DNA of 64,000 bases. Source: Diadophis punctatus similis (Eukaryota > Chordata > Lepidosauria > Squamata > Dipsadidae). The stretch lies in assembly GCA_023053685.1 (NCBI GenBank), contig JALIGW010000005.1:34300980-34364979 (forward strand), in the 5' to 3' direction. Position numbers and translations under genes: made by a program. The notes beneath the pieces are model-generated. The model ran no database searches. It was not told the DNA's origin and worked only from the letters and a program-made list of their open reading frames with translations. Below, piece by piece: positions 11,215 through 21,411 of the stretch (its first letter is position 1; the number at the start of each line of letters is the position of its first letter).

Positions 11215-11761
11215 GAAGTCACCCTGGACTAAGTGGGCGATCCCATGTGAAGCTGCCTGGCAATCCCATATGAAGAAGGGGGCGGCTGCTAGCACAGAGA
11301 TCCTGAAGTTGGTTCTTCTCTGGGACAAGGGGAGCTGACCGCAGCTGCTCACCCACCCAGCCTCTGGCTTGGGGGCACGTGGCTGCACCGGCAGCAACAC
11401 CCCTCCACCTGTGGGCCCTCCCCCACCTACCGGCGCCCTTCGGCATTACCTTTGTGGCAGCAGCAGCAGTATGGTGAGCATTGAAATGTTGAAATGAGCA
11501 GAAGTGGGAAGTGTGGCTGGAAGTGGAAGATAAGGGTGACAGCTGGAGGAGGGGCAATGTGGGTGGCGAACCCTTGCGGTAGGTGAGGGACCTCCTCCCC
11601 AGGCCCCTGTCAGCCAGGAAAAGGCAGCCACATGGGGAGTGGCTGGGAGGAGAGGGGCAAAGGGTGGGGCTGAACCCCACCACTCCGCGGGCCAGATATA
11701 TTGGGTCAGCAGGCCGTATCTGGCCCACGGGCTGTAGTTTGAGGCCATAGTTGGATTAGAG

Positions 11762-12120
11762 TCATAGAGTTGGCCACTATAGGTCAATCTGTCTCCTCCA
11801 AAGATGTTGGTCCTATAAGTCCTCAACCAGTACTACTAAAGCATATTTCAATCAGCAGAGAAGCCAAAATGGGATTGCAAATGATCCTGCTGTGGTATTT
11901 TGTTCCTTTTCACAAATCATCAGCTTAAAGACCACTTCCTTTCTAAGCACATAGAAATGAAACTGAACTGGGAGAAGACATAAGGATAAAAACTCCCTTT
12001 AGTCATATCGGACACCTGGTGATTTCATGGGCATCCATGTAATTTTATTGGTAATAATGTGGAAATTGTTTGCTATTGTCTTTTCCTGCCTATTTTTTCA
12101 TTTCCCAAAGCCAAATTTAT
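11762..12120. other. Unassigned sequence
   Basis: Unique-looking AT-rich DNA between the 3.5-kb hAT and a LINE remnant; no feature seen. Confidence 0.4.
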
Positions 12121-12124
12121 CCTA

Positions 12125-12917
12125 TGGCTCTGAAGTAAGGAACAACTTACTTCAGAAACTAAGAGGATCAAGATGGGGAGCCTCAGCCTCTACTCTCAGA
12201 ATATCAGCACTAGGGTTGGTCTACTCCACAGCTGAATACTGGGCCCCTGTTTGGCTTAATAGCTGCCACACCAGCAAGATCGATGCTAGACTAAATGATA
12301 CAATGGGGATCATAAGTGGTTGCATAAAATCTATTCCAACTTGCTGGCTCCCTGTCTTGAGCCACATTGCACCACCAGCCCTATGAAGGCAGGAAGCCTT
12401 AGTGAAGGAGCACAGCGAAATTACGAGAAACCCACTTCTTCCTGTGCACGCTGATCTTCCTTATTTATCAATTGGCAGGCTTAAATCCAGGAAGCCCTCT
12501 CTGGCACTCGCTCAACAGCTGTCTAACAACTTTGACATCAACACACAGTGGAAAGCCAAATGGGTTGCTGAACGCCCAGATACAGGCAGTTAAGTAGATG
12601 ACCCTACACAAAAGGTGCCAGGTTTTGACCTTCCTTGCCAGCATTGGTCAACTCTGAACAGGAGCCGTACCCAACATGGTGTCTGCCAGGACTCATTGTT
12701 TAAGTGGGGTTTGTCTCTACCCCTCAGTGTGACACTGGTGCTCCTCGACAAAATATCCACCACGTTGTGTCCGAATGTCCATCAAGAGCTTACACCGGTC
12801 CCAATGTCTGATTTTTTCAACATAGACCACCCTGTCCTTGAATGGCTGGGTGGACTGGACATTAACATTTGAACTACTATAAGTCCATGTATTTGCCATA
12901 CGCTAAAGAAATAAATA
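12125..12917 (+). pseudogene. Dead LINE C-terminal region (clade uncertain)
   Basis: The frame starting near 12,130 reads through LRISALGLVYSTAEYWAPVWLNSCHT…LPVLSHIAPPAL, then a TGA at 12,384-12,386. It continues in the same frame through RLKSRKPSLALAQQL to a TAA at 12,591 and then GFDLPCQHWSTLNRSRTQHG. A frameshift near 12,720 leads to CDTGAPRQNIHHVVSECP, a CX2C…HX4C finger typical of LINE C-termini. A/T-rich repeats at about 12,905-12,917 mark the 3' end. The AEYWAPVW and LPVLSxIAPP phrases are typical of Jockey/I/Vingi-type non-LTR retrotransposon proteins; I cannot fix the clade. The TGA is in the position of an expected CGA and looks like CpG decay. Confidence 0.75.
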
Positions 12918-14001
12918 AATCCTATGACTGTGATATTTCCTGGTGGTCTCCATGTTCTTATCAAGTCTGACCCTGCTTAGCTTTTTGAAATCAGTCAAGA
13001 TCTGCTAGAGGTTGCCATCTAGCTGAACAAGGCTGAGAAAAGGCTGCAGACCAATTATATAATCTTATAACTAAGGATAGCTGTGATTTCTCATAGCTGT
13101 ATGGAGTCCAAATACTTGTAAACTTTCAAAGCCATAATACAGTATGGACAGGTTATGTCATTTTCTTATACCAAATCTTTTTGGTCAAAAGCCACCACCC
13201 ACTGTCTGAGAAATCAATGGGTATGTGCTGTAATGTCCATTCACACACCCACACTCACCGGTCTTTTGTTAAGACTGCAATAAACATCTCCCTGCAGACT
13301 CATTAGCAGCTGAAGATGTTTCCATATGTTTCTCCCACCACAAGATAACATAAAGGGAAGCATATACATGGGAAATAAATCAGAAGACTTGACTTATTGC
13401 AACTATCACATAGTTGTAACTGAGATACATCCTCCTTGCTTTTTCAGGAGGCAATAGTCATAAAGGCGTTGTTTCTGAAGAATGCTGTGCTGTGATTCAC
13501 AGAGATTGCTGGAATCTTCTCTCCAGTTATGAGGATCACCTGAGTTTAGGAACTAGGCTAACTTACTGTTATGTCATCAAAATAAATTTAGGGATCAAAA
13601 ATTGATGCCAGACAGGAAGACTTGCCTGGGACACCCAGAAGCCATCTCAGACTTTGAACTGTAGTTATAGTAAAACTTTAATTGCTATGCAATTGTTTTT
13701 AGCTTTAGGGGATAATGGAATTAATTACAAACATATAAAATCATTTTCAAAGTCTTGAAAGTAAGTTTGGTCCAGTGTAGCTCAGAATTTTTCAATACTG
13801 AGTTACTACAAATGAATAATGCAAGAGAAAAGGGACCTGATCCAATGTACTATGCATATTCAGAGAGTCCAATTCAATCTATGAGTAGGCATCAAGTGTA
13901 AACATAACCCTACTTTTTCAGCACATAAAATGCACACAGGGATAACTTACTTGGGAAACGTGCCATTATTATCCTAAAAAAATTGGAGAAAGATGAGGAT
14001 G

Positions 14002-14008
<7 letters not shown>
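12918..14008. other. Unassigned AT-rich sequence
   Basis: No gene or recognisable repeat seen. CpG is scarce, as in old vertebrate intergenic or intronic DNA. Confidence 0.4.

Positions 14009-14085
<77 letters not shown>
14009..14085. repeat. (AG)n microsatellite
   Basis: About 38 pure AG units preceded by imperfect GATGAG units at 13,992-14,008. Confidence 0.98.
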
Positions 14086-14088
<3 letters not shown>

Positions 14089-14479
14089 TTGTAGCAGGAT
14101 TTTTGTTCTTTAATAGATACAAAATAAAGAGAAAATCAGTAGATACAGCTTTTGCTTTCCATGCTGCTGTTTGCTATGTAAAATTATTTATAGTTTTACC
14201 CCTGGAGGCTTATACCGTATTTTTCGGAGTATAGGACGCACCTTTTTACTCCCAAAAAGGGGGTCAAAAAGTGGGTGCGTCCTATACACCGAATGCAGCC
14301 CCCAACCCCCCCCAGCCCCCACCCTTCAGAGGTTTTCCCCGCCGCCCGCTGCTGCCTCCGCCACCGCCACTTGCCCCCCCCGCTGCTTGCCCCCGCCGTT
14401 GCTTGCCGCCGCCACCACCGCTGCTTGCCCCCGTCCTTTCGAGGTGCCACCGCTCCGCTTCGATCCCCACCGCTGCCCG

Positions 14480-14895
14480 CTTGCGAGCGAGCGGGCGTGC
14501 GAGCAGGCGAAGCGCAGCGGCAGGCAGGTGTCTTGGAAGCGCCGAGGGCAGCACGCGCGTCCGGGATGCACCTTTCTGTGCTTTCCGCTTAGCCGGCAGC
14601 AGCGGGCGCAGCGAGTCCCGTCCTCACGCGCGTCCCCGGCGCTTGCTGTGGCGACGCTGTTTTCTCCGAGACCTTTGTCTACTGCTCCTTCTCCGAGACA
14701 AAGGTCTCGGAGAAAACAGCGTCGCCACAGCAAGCGCCGGGGACGCGCGTGGGGATGGAACTCGCTGCGCCCGCTGCTGCTGGCTAAGCGAGAAGGGCAT
14801 CCCGGACGCGCGTGCTGCCCTCGGCGCTTCCAAAACACCTGCCTGTCACCGCGCTTCGCCTGCTTCCTCAGCTGCTCTTCTCTAGCGAGCGCTCT
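14480..14895. repeat. GC-rich inverted repeat, arms about 200 bp, loop about 16 bp
   Basis: The left arm (about 14,480-14,679) ends TCTCCGAGACCTTTGTC and the right arm (about 14,696-14,895) starts GACAAAGGTCTCGGAGA. Matching continues outward through CAGCGTCGCC/GGCGACGCTG and GCGCCGAGGGCAGCACGCGCGTCC, to GAGCAGGCGAAGCGC on the outer left. Overlapping open frames on both strands are mirror images produced by this palindrome and not genes. Confidence 0.9.
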
Positions 14896-14995
14896 TTGGC
14901 CGGGAAAACCAGGAGCCGCCGCTTTCGCCGCAGATCTGCTCAGCTCAAGTTGCAGCCCTTGAGCTTCAGGAGGGAACTGGCTGCAAGACCGGGAG

Positions 14996-15425
14996 GACTT
15001 GTGGACTTCAACTCTAGCTAGCATGACTGGAGGAGGAATTCTGGGAGTTGAAGTCCACAAGTCTTAAACTTGCCAAGGGGGTGCAAGGGTCTTCAAACTT
15101 GTGGACTTCAACTCCCAGAATTCCTCCTCCAGTCATGCTAGCTCAGGAATTGGAGTTGAAGTCCACAAGTCTTAAAGCTGTCAAGTTTGAAGACCCCTGG
15201 GTTAGGGGTGCAAGGGTCTTCAAACTTGGCAAGACTTTTTACAACCATGTACACTTTTTACAAACTTCAAACTTGACAGCTTTAAGACTTGTGGACTTCA
15301 ACTCCCATTCCTGAGCTAGCATGACTGGAGAAGGAATTCTGGGAGTTGAAGTCCACAAGTCTTAAAGCTGTCAAGTTTGAAGTTTGTAAAAAGTGTACAT
15401 GGTTGTAAAAAGTATACATGGTTGT
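14996..15425. repeat. Three consecutive hAT-MITE-derived palindromes
   Basis: The motif GTGGACTTCAACTC…GGGAGTTGAAGTCCAC occurs as three successive inverted pairs (about 14,998-15,060, 15,100-15,165 and 15,285-15,360). They are linked by AAGCTGTCAAGTTTGAAGACCCCTG-type ends and duplicated GTACACTTTTTACAA / TTGTAAAAAGTGTAC blocks. The units belong to the same MITE lineage as 213-358 and 25,912-26,055. Confidence 0.85.
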
Positions 15426-15570
15426 AAAAAGTATTCTGCTACACTGGTATTTTATTAAATAATATATTACTACACCATTTGGTTCAGAATACTTTTTTCC
15501 TTGTTTTCCTCCTCTAAAATCTAGGTGCGTCCTATACTCAGGTGCGTCCTATACTCCGAAAAATACGGTA

Positions 15571-17405
15571 ATTAAAAAAAGATATCAAAGGTTTAGTTTA
15601 ATTAAGATTTTTATTATTTATTCTGGGTAACATGTAGAGTGACATATGGATTAAATATATAGAGTTCGAAAAATCTGGATGACCACAGATGATAGTAAAT
15701 GACTGTCTATGTTCTGTATCTCTTTGTTTCTTTGTAGTGAACATTGGGACTTTTGCACCTACAGTAGATATGGCAACCCTATTATTTATTTGAAGGTATT
15801 ATTTGAAGGTATTTATTATTTGAAGGTATTTATTATTATTTGAAGGTATTGCTACACATTTTTCTTTGCTGGTCACCTGCATCTTTATCATCTACCATAA
15901 GGGTCACAAAAAAGGAGTTTTCCAAAACAAAAATGCAGGATAGCAACTGGTGTTAAAACCAGCATTTCTAGACCTCAGCAACTTTAAGCTATGTGGACTT
16001 CAACTCCCAGAATTCCCTGGGCACCCTGGGGGATAGGGATAAAACTGCATTACAGTTTTAAAAGCAAAAGAACTCCTGTGGGGGGGAAAGAGTCACACAC
16101 TAAGATACCGGTAATTTCTTGTTGGTGATTTCAGGCTTCTTCATAAAATTACCTAGCTATCTCTGAGGCAACATGAAGCATTACTTTTAATTTGGAACAG
16201 CAATGACTGAACAACTTTATAAAATGCTTTAAGTTGTTAGAAGGGAAATGATCTAATTGGTAATAACTCTTGTCATTATGTCAGTGTTTCCTGGTCTGTT
16301 TACTTTCCAAAAGCATTGTGCCCTTACATTTGTGTAGCCTTATAATTATAGTCATATAGGCAATGCATTGAATATTTCAAACAGAGAAAGCTTGAGATAA
16401 GTATTAAAAATAAAATTGTCATCCTAACCTATATTGCAGTCTGACCCATTTTCTAAATTGCAGGAAGCAATGAGAAGGAAGTTAACATATATATTATGCA
16501 AACTAATTAGTAGGAAATATATTGACATAATTACTGTACTATAATACTATTGGGCTTCATATATGGGGAAAATTCCACAGATTGATAGACAATGCAAAAG
16601 AAAGAAACACGGATTTCTGCTGTATCCACAGCAAAGTGATTAACATACATTACAAGCTTGGAATTTGAATATTTTTAAAATCTTTCAGACAAATTTAAAG
16701 TGTTGAATTTGAAAACAAAGAAAAGGAAGCATTTGGTATTGAATGTTTTGCTTTATTGCTGTTATATATTTTTATTCTTTTCATTTGTTTTATTCAGCCA
16801 GACAAACAATACTGGAGGTGGCGGAGATAAACTAGTACTTTTGTGGCCTAAATAATCTACTCAGAGAATGATGAACGGGAAGAAATGAGTCATGAGCATC
16901 CTTTGTGTATTATTTTTATTTTGTATTTTATAACCAATTATTGGCTCCCACCTTCCTATTTTCTGACCATAGTGAAACTGATTCTCATTAGTGAAGAGGA
17001 GGAGTCAGCAAGGCCAAAGGAAAACTCAGGAAAAATAGCAAGAGTTAGCTGAGGGATGAGGTTTGTCTTAGAAAAAGCAGATTAAGGGCTATACGACAAA
17101 CACCTTCTATGTTTTAGTTATTGGAAATGAACTAAATCATTTTTGCATAAGACAGTCCGTTTCTAAAGAACGAACAATGATGTTTTTGCTTTATAGGTTA
17201 ATTTTATACACCAACTATATATCAGCAAATAAAACTCCTTGAGTTTCATTAGCAGTGGCATATTTCCTGTTATGACCAAAGAATGCTAGGAAATACCTAG
17301 TAAAATTATGGCTTGATTTATTCAGTTTCCACAGCTGATGTATGGTTAAAGTGTGACAACACCTTTCTTTCAATGTATGAACGTTTTAAAAATTATATTT
17401 GATAC
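15571..17405. other. Unassigned AT-rich sequence with a MITE scrap and a short tandem repeat
   Basis: ATTTGAAGGTATT is repeated four times with variable spacers at about 15,788-15,850. A remnant of the CTTCAACTCCCAGAATTCC MITE family lies at about 15,985-16,020 without a second arm. No gene is seen in the rest. Confidence 0.5.
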
Positions 17406-17413
17406 TCCATAAA

Positions 17414-18020
17414 TAAGGTGACCAGATGTCCCGCTTTTGGCGGGACAGTCCCGCTTTTTAATAATTTGTCCCGTGGAGTTTCAAAAAAGTCCCGCTTTTT
17501 TAATTTGAATTTGCCCTGCATACCCCTCTGCCTCCTGCCTCGCCTGCCTCCTCCTGCCAGGCAGGAAGGGAGGGCAGTGAGAGGGGCAGCGGTGGTCTTG
17601 CCTGTTCGTCGCCGCAGAGCCGAAGAAGCTGGTGGCGTTCGCGGCACGGGGCTTCCCCTGCCCGCTTTCCCCGGCTGCCGGGACACCGCCATTTGCGTTC
17701 TTTTGCCCTCTGCGCAGGCACAATGCTTTGCGCATGCGCAGAGGGCAAAAGAACGCAAATGGCGGCGTCCCGGCAGCCGGGGAAAGCGGCTGGGGGAAAC
17801 CCCATGTCACGAACGCCACCAGCTTCTTCGGCTCTGCAGCGACGAACAGGCAGGACCTCACTGGTAAGAACCCACCTCTGGCTGCGATGAAGGGGGGTGT
17901 TTGGGGGTGTGTGCACAAAGCTGCAGGATAAGAGAGATGGACCCCTCCCGTCTTGCTCCCCTAGAAACACCCCCCATCAATGGTGTCCCGCTTTACAAAT
18001 ATTAAAATCTGGTCACCTTA
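17414..18020. mobile_element. Non-autonomous hAT-like element, TAAGGTGACCAGA family, copy 2
   Basis: Begins TAAGGTGACCAGA, ends TCTGGTCACCTTA, with a perfect 8-bp duplication TCCATAAA (17,406-17,413; 18,021-18,028). The left subterminal region repeats TCCCGC(TTTT) four times around a GGCGGGACAGTCCCGC palindrome. The right 170 bp is the inverted counterpart of the left end of copy 1 at 1,124, so the two insertions are in opposite orientation. The middle is a long hairpin. No transposase is encoded. Confidence 0.93.
17598..17856. repeat. GC-rich inverted repeat centred on TGCGCATGCGCA
   Basis: The left arm (about 17,598-17,716) contains GAGCCGAAGAAGCTGGTGGC and TTTGCGTTCTTTTGCCCTC. The right arm (about 17,735-17,856) is its complement with a few percent divergence and a short length difference. 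Between the arms, 17,729-17,740 is a perfect 12-bp TGCGCATGCGCA palindrome matching the NRF1 consensus. Confidence 0.9.
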
Positions 18021-18028
18021 TCCATAAA

Positions 18029-19180
18029 CCATACAATTTATGAAATTCTTTAAAGAAAGAATAAGACTGGGTTACAAATGTATTTTAGACTGATAGAAAA
18101 TATAAGTCAGAACAAAGACTTTATCATCCTCCAGATATTGTCAAACAACAGTTCTGAACAACTCCAATTCACATAATCAATGTGGCAGAAGGCTGAAAAT
18201 TATAATTTAGTAACATTTGGAGATCTCAGATTCACTATTTCTGTTTTAAATGTATCTCTATCCCATTCTCCAGCTTAGTTTTAAGTACGGTTGTATATAA
18301 AAAATTAAGTTCACTTGATATATTTCAGTCTGTTCAGTAACTGAACAGAACTTGGCACAATGCTATTGTAGTACAAAGTTAAACACATATTTTTGCAAAT
18401 TTGTGTGAATACCTGCTGTTAATGTACAATTATTTACCCCCCAAAAGCTTCTGTTTACTTAAGAAATCATGAAAAGATTCAATCCAATCAAAGTGCCGAA
18501 ACTTTTGTGTGTAACTATACCTTAATTAGGCCTCAGTTTCATTTATTAGCTCCAGCAATTTGTCTCAACTTTTGAGCTTATTTCACACAGAATATCATTT
18601 AGAAGTTCAGTATATTGAAAATGAAAGATAACTCTTGCAGTGAATCAAGAAGAACCAATAATGACTCCAGAGAAACCCTTCTCTAGATCATTAAATTAAA
18701 CTACTTTAATCATTAAAATAAACTACTCTATTTATTGATTCATCAAGGTGTCATTTTGCTTTGGTGAGGATATGATATATGGTGAATGGTTATTTTTTAT
18801 CACACTACTTAATTCTAAAGGCAGAGGGCAATAATAATATGTGAAGTTTAGAAGCTCTCCCCTTTCTAATTTAATGTAAGTGGTAGGAAAGGATTTGGAG
18901 AAAACTATAATCTCCATTATAACTATAATCTCTCTTATGAAGTAATGCTTTTTGCCCTTGCAAATGGCCACACTAAGAGGATACCAAGGGAATGGGGGGG
19001 AAAAGCTATTCATAACTATTACTTATGCCAGATATTTTATTCCAAATTGAATAACGACTTGTTGATACTCAAGGGATACATTAAACATGGAATAATGCAT
19101 AATCTTAATCTTAACCTAAAATGAAGAATTTATCTACCTGAACGTTTATTATGGCTGTTGCTATTCACTTTCAACCTACT
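18029..19180. other. Unassigned AT-rich sequence
   Basis: No gene or recognised repeat. The short minus-strand open frame at 18,732-19,013 shows no domain. Confidence 0.4.
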
Positions 19181-19184
19181 ATTT

Positions 19185-19405
19185 GTAGTGCTTCTTAGTT
19201 ATCACAGCTGGGAACGGCAACTCGGTTATTAAGCAAGTCACTAACTGAAACCAGAACTGTCCTCATGATCTTCAGCTTTCCTTTCCTTTACAGACTGCAA
19301 AGTTCCTAAATAAGGGCTTGGTTCACAAAGTTACTTTTCATCATCATTGTAACTGTGAAAACATGCTATATGAGGCAGTCACTAAGGAAGGACTACTTAT
19401 AATGA
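19185..19405. mobile_element. Diverged squamate interspersed repeat (probable DNA transposon)
   Basis: Phrases such as ACAGCTGGGAACGGCAACTCGGTTATTAAG, GCAAGTCACTAA and CAGTCACTAAGGAAGGACTAC resemble a common squamate repeat rich in 'gtaagtcgaggactac' ends. The copy is old and lacks clear termini, so the class is tentative. Confidence 0.35.
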
Positions 19406-20133
19406 AAATTATGCTTGGGTTTTTCAAACTTTCCAAAGTATTGCTTTTATGGAAACTCCAAGTGGCACTGAGACCTTAAGTGCTGCATTCCTGCTTTATA
19501 AATTTATTTAAAATAACAGCATATTTCTGAATAAGCACTTTTAAAGGTTTGATTCACTTACTTACGGTAATCATTTAAAGCAGGTTTTATAATCAACATT
19601 TATTATTTTGTTTTACTATTATATTTGTTATTTCACCAGTTCTCCTTCTGAATGCCAGACTCCAGAGAAATAGTTAATATCTGACATGTTTTTCTGTCTC
19701 ATTTTGTTTTTTTCAGTCTGACAACTGATGAGCACAGGGGGTTATTTTCTTCAGTGATCCAATGACTGTAGGCTGCCCTCTGATCCTTAGCCTCAGGTGA
19801 AGGAAAACCAGAAGTGAAAAAAATAAGCTATATCATGCTTGGAATGTACATTGCCCACTGAGGAAGTTCCAGTGACTCAAAAAAAGAAAAGAAAAGAGGA
19901 AGAGAAACTGTTGAGGCCATAACTTGTTTTTCCAGTTCTAGAAGCAACGTAGGGGACAAAGACTCATCACCTATACCTGTGAAAACAAAATAGGAAAGTG
20001 CCAATCGTATGGATTTTTAGTCAACTCGAACATTATTTCTAATTCATGCTTTCGTAACATCATGATTAAGGAACTGAATGATAGAAGAGTAACTATTTTT
20101 CTAGGAAGAAATATTTAAATAAAATTTCCTGTT
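19406..20133. other. Unassigned AT-rich sequence
   Basis: No gene or recognisable repeat seen. Confidence 0.4.
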
Positions 20134-20321
20134 TAGTGTAGTGGTTAAGGCATCAAGCTAGAATATAAGATACTGTGAGTTCAAGTCTTGCCTTAGGCAC
20201 AAAGCCAATTGAGTGACTTGTGCCAGTCACTCTCACTCAACTTGAGGAAGCAGGCAATGGTAAACTATTTTGGAAAAACCTTGCCCAGGAAACTGCAGGG
20301 ACAGGCAGTCCAGGCAGTCAT
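20134..20321 (+). mobile_element. tRNA-derived SINE, tail-less copy
   Basis: Starts GTGTAGTGGTTAAGGCATCAAG, an A-box-like promoter. A B-box-like GTGAGTTCAAGTCTTG lies about 45 bp later. The tRNA-unrelated part (AAGCCAATTGAGTGACTTG…CAGTCACTCTCACTCAAC…CTGCAGGGACAGGCAGTCC) matches the Sauria-SINE type as I remember it. It joins LINE copy A2 at about 20,322 with no A-rich tail, so its 3' end is missing. Confidence 0.7.
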
Positions 20322-20800
20322 AGCTCATAAAATTATCTGCTACAATGTCCTTCCTGTCAACGACTATTTCAGGTTCAACCACAACAATACACGAGCACAC
20401 AACAGATACAAACTCAAAGTGAACCGCTCCAAACTTGACTGTAGAAAATACGACTTTAGCAATAGAGTGGTAAATTTATTTATTTATTTATTTAAACGCT
20501 CTTATAGGCCGCCCAATCCCGTGGGACTCAGAGCGGCGTAATGCCTGGAACTCACTACCTGACATTGTGGTTTCGTCACCAAACCCCCAAAACTTTACTC
20601 TTAGACTGTCCACTGTTGACCTCACCCGATTCCTAAGAGGTCAGTAAGGGGCATGCATAAGTGCACCAGCGTGCCTACCGTCCCTGTCCTAATGTTCCCT
20701 CTTATCAGTACTCATTTTATGTATATAAACAATGTTATATCTATGTATATTACCAACACGTACTTGACAAAAATAAATAAATAAAATAAATAAAAATAAA
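20322..20800 (+). mobile_element. LINE family A (L2-like), 3' end, copy A2
   Basis: Same C-terminal coding region and 3'UTR as copy A1 at 2,075, ending in an AAATA-rich tail (20,770-20,803). The reading frame is interrupted at about 20,470 by a 66-bp insertion. If that is ignored, the frame still ends at the family's TAA at about 20,645. Confidence 0.85.
20470..20537 (-). mobile_element. Ultra-short SINE/RTE tail insertion inside LINE A2
   Basis: About 66 bp reading (TTTA)n then ACGCTCTTATAGGCCGCCCA…GGGACTCAGAGCGGCG. Read on the minus strand, this is the 3' terminus (GGCCGCCC…CTATAAGAGCG plus AAAT tail) shared by squamate SINEs and their BovB/RTE partner. The LINE resumes at TAATGCCTGG. A GTAA duplication fits the junctions (GGTAA | CGTAA). 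Only the tail was inserted. Confidence 0.75.
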
Positions 20801-20803
20801 TAA

Positions 20804-21405
20804 AACTGTCTCAAAGGCACACACACACACACACACACACATTACACACACGGACAGCCCAGGGATAGGGAAATTGCAGCTCTCCAGACATTTTTGGAAT
20901 CTAATACTGAACCTTAGATTCATGAATAGTAATAAAAATGAGATTTTTAATTTTTTAATTAGCCAGCTTGCTTAATAGTTTTGGGAAATGCTATAGAGAT
21001 GCTATAATGTGACTTATAGTTTGCCATCATTTGGCAAAATATGATATCATATTCTGATTAGCAAACTAGTGAAGGTGGATTTATAACTGATTTATAAGCC
21101 ATATAAACAATTTCTCAGCAATGGTTCCTTAAACTAGAACAGGTTGTGAAGTACATTCTCATAGGCTTTGGTCCTGATTCTAGTACTCTTAACATTTTCC
21201 TGAATAGTTTCATTGATAAGATGAGTAGCCAGAATTCTAACAAGATATGCCCATGACTTCAAACTGGAAGATTTTCAATGTTCTAGCAAATGCTTAAGAA
21301 GACAAAAATAAAATTTAAATAACTTGTTCAACCAGAGGTAAACTTAAATAAAAGAATGTAATTTAATAGAGGGAATTACAAAATCTCTCACTAAGTAAAA
21401 TGAAA
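20804..21405. other. Unassigned AT-rich sequence with a short (AC)n
   Basis: (AC)n at about 20,818-20,842; otherwise nothing recognised. Confidence 0.4.
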
Positions 21406-21411
21406 TTATTT

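Larger units (their letters stand above)
8286..11753. mobile_element. Large (3.5-kb) non-autonomous hAT element
   Basis: Begins CAGGAGTCCTCAAAC and ends GTTTGAGGCCATAGTTG. A perfect 8-bp duplication GATTAGAG sits at 8,278-8,285 and 11,754-11,761. The inner ends (a GGGGGCCA/GGTCCCTCAGACTGTTGG block at left, CGGGCCAGATA/GGCCGTATCTGGCCCACGGGC at right) resemble a widespread vertebrate hAT terminal pattern. The interior is GC-rich and unlike the flanks. It contains repeated blocks of about 90 bp (9.68, 10.23 and 10.41 kb), a CATGCG-rich palindromic patch (9.9-10.1 kb) and a 0.73-kb inverted repeat (10.48-11.21 kb). None of the open frames looks like a hAT transposase, so it is non-autonomous despite its size. 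Confidence 0.85.
14215..15568. mobile_element. TA-flanked TIR transposon (CCGTATTTTTCGGAG family), copy 1
   Basis: Begins CCGTATTTTTCGGAGTATA and ends in the complement, giving TIRs of about 28 bp followed by a further GGTGCGTCCTATA(C) repeat inside each end. It is flanked by TA on both sides (14,213-14,214; 15,569-15,570). A TA duplication with TIRs suggests a Tc1/mariner-type or similar DDE transposon; the superfamily is inferred from this alone. The interior holds a GC-rich inverted repeat (14.48-14.90 kb) and three hAT-derived palindromes (15.0-15.42 kb). No transposase is seen. Copy 2 lies at 25,521-26,551. Confidence 0.85.

Noticed and set aside
14171..15060. Long open frames on both strands (up to 263 codons)
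   Set aside because: Mirror-image products of the GC-rich palindrome, where absence of AT-rich stop codons leaves frames open by chance.
20134..20205. Functional tRNA gene
   Set aside because: A and B boxes are present, but the sequence does not close into a tRNA cloverleaf and continues into a SINE body; the same holds for the other SINE heads.
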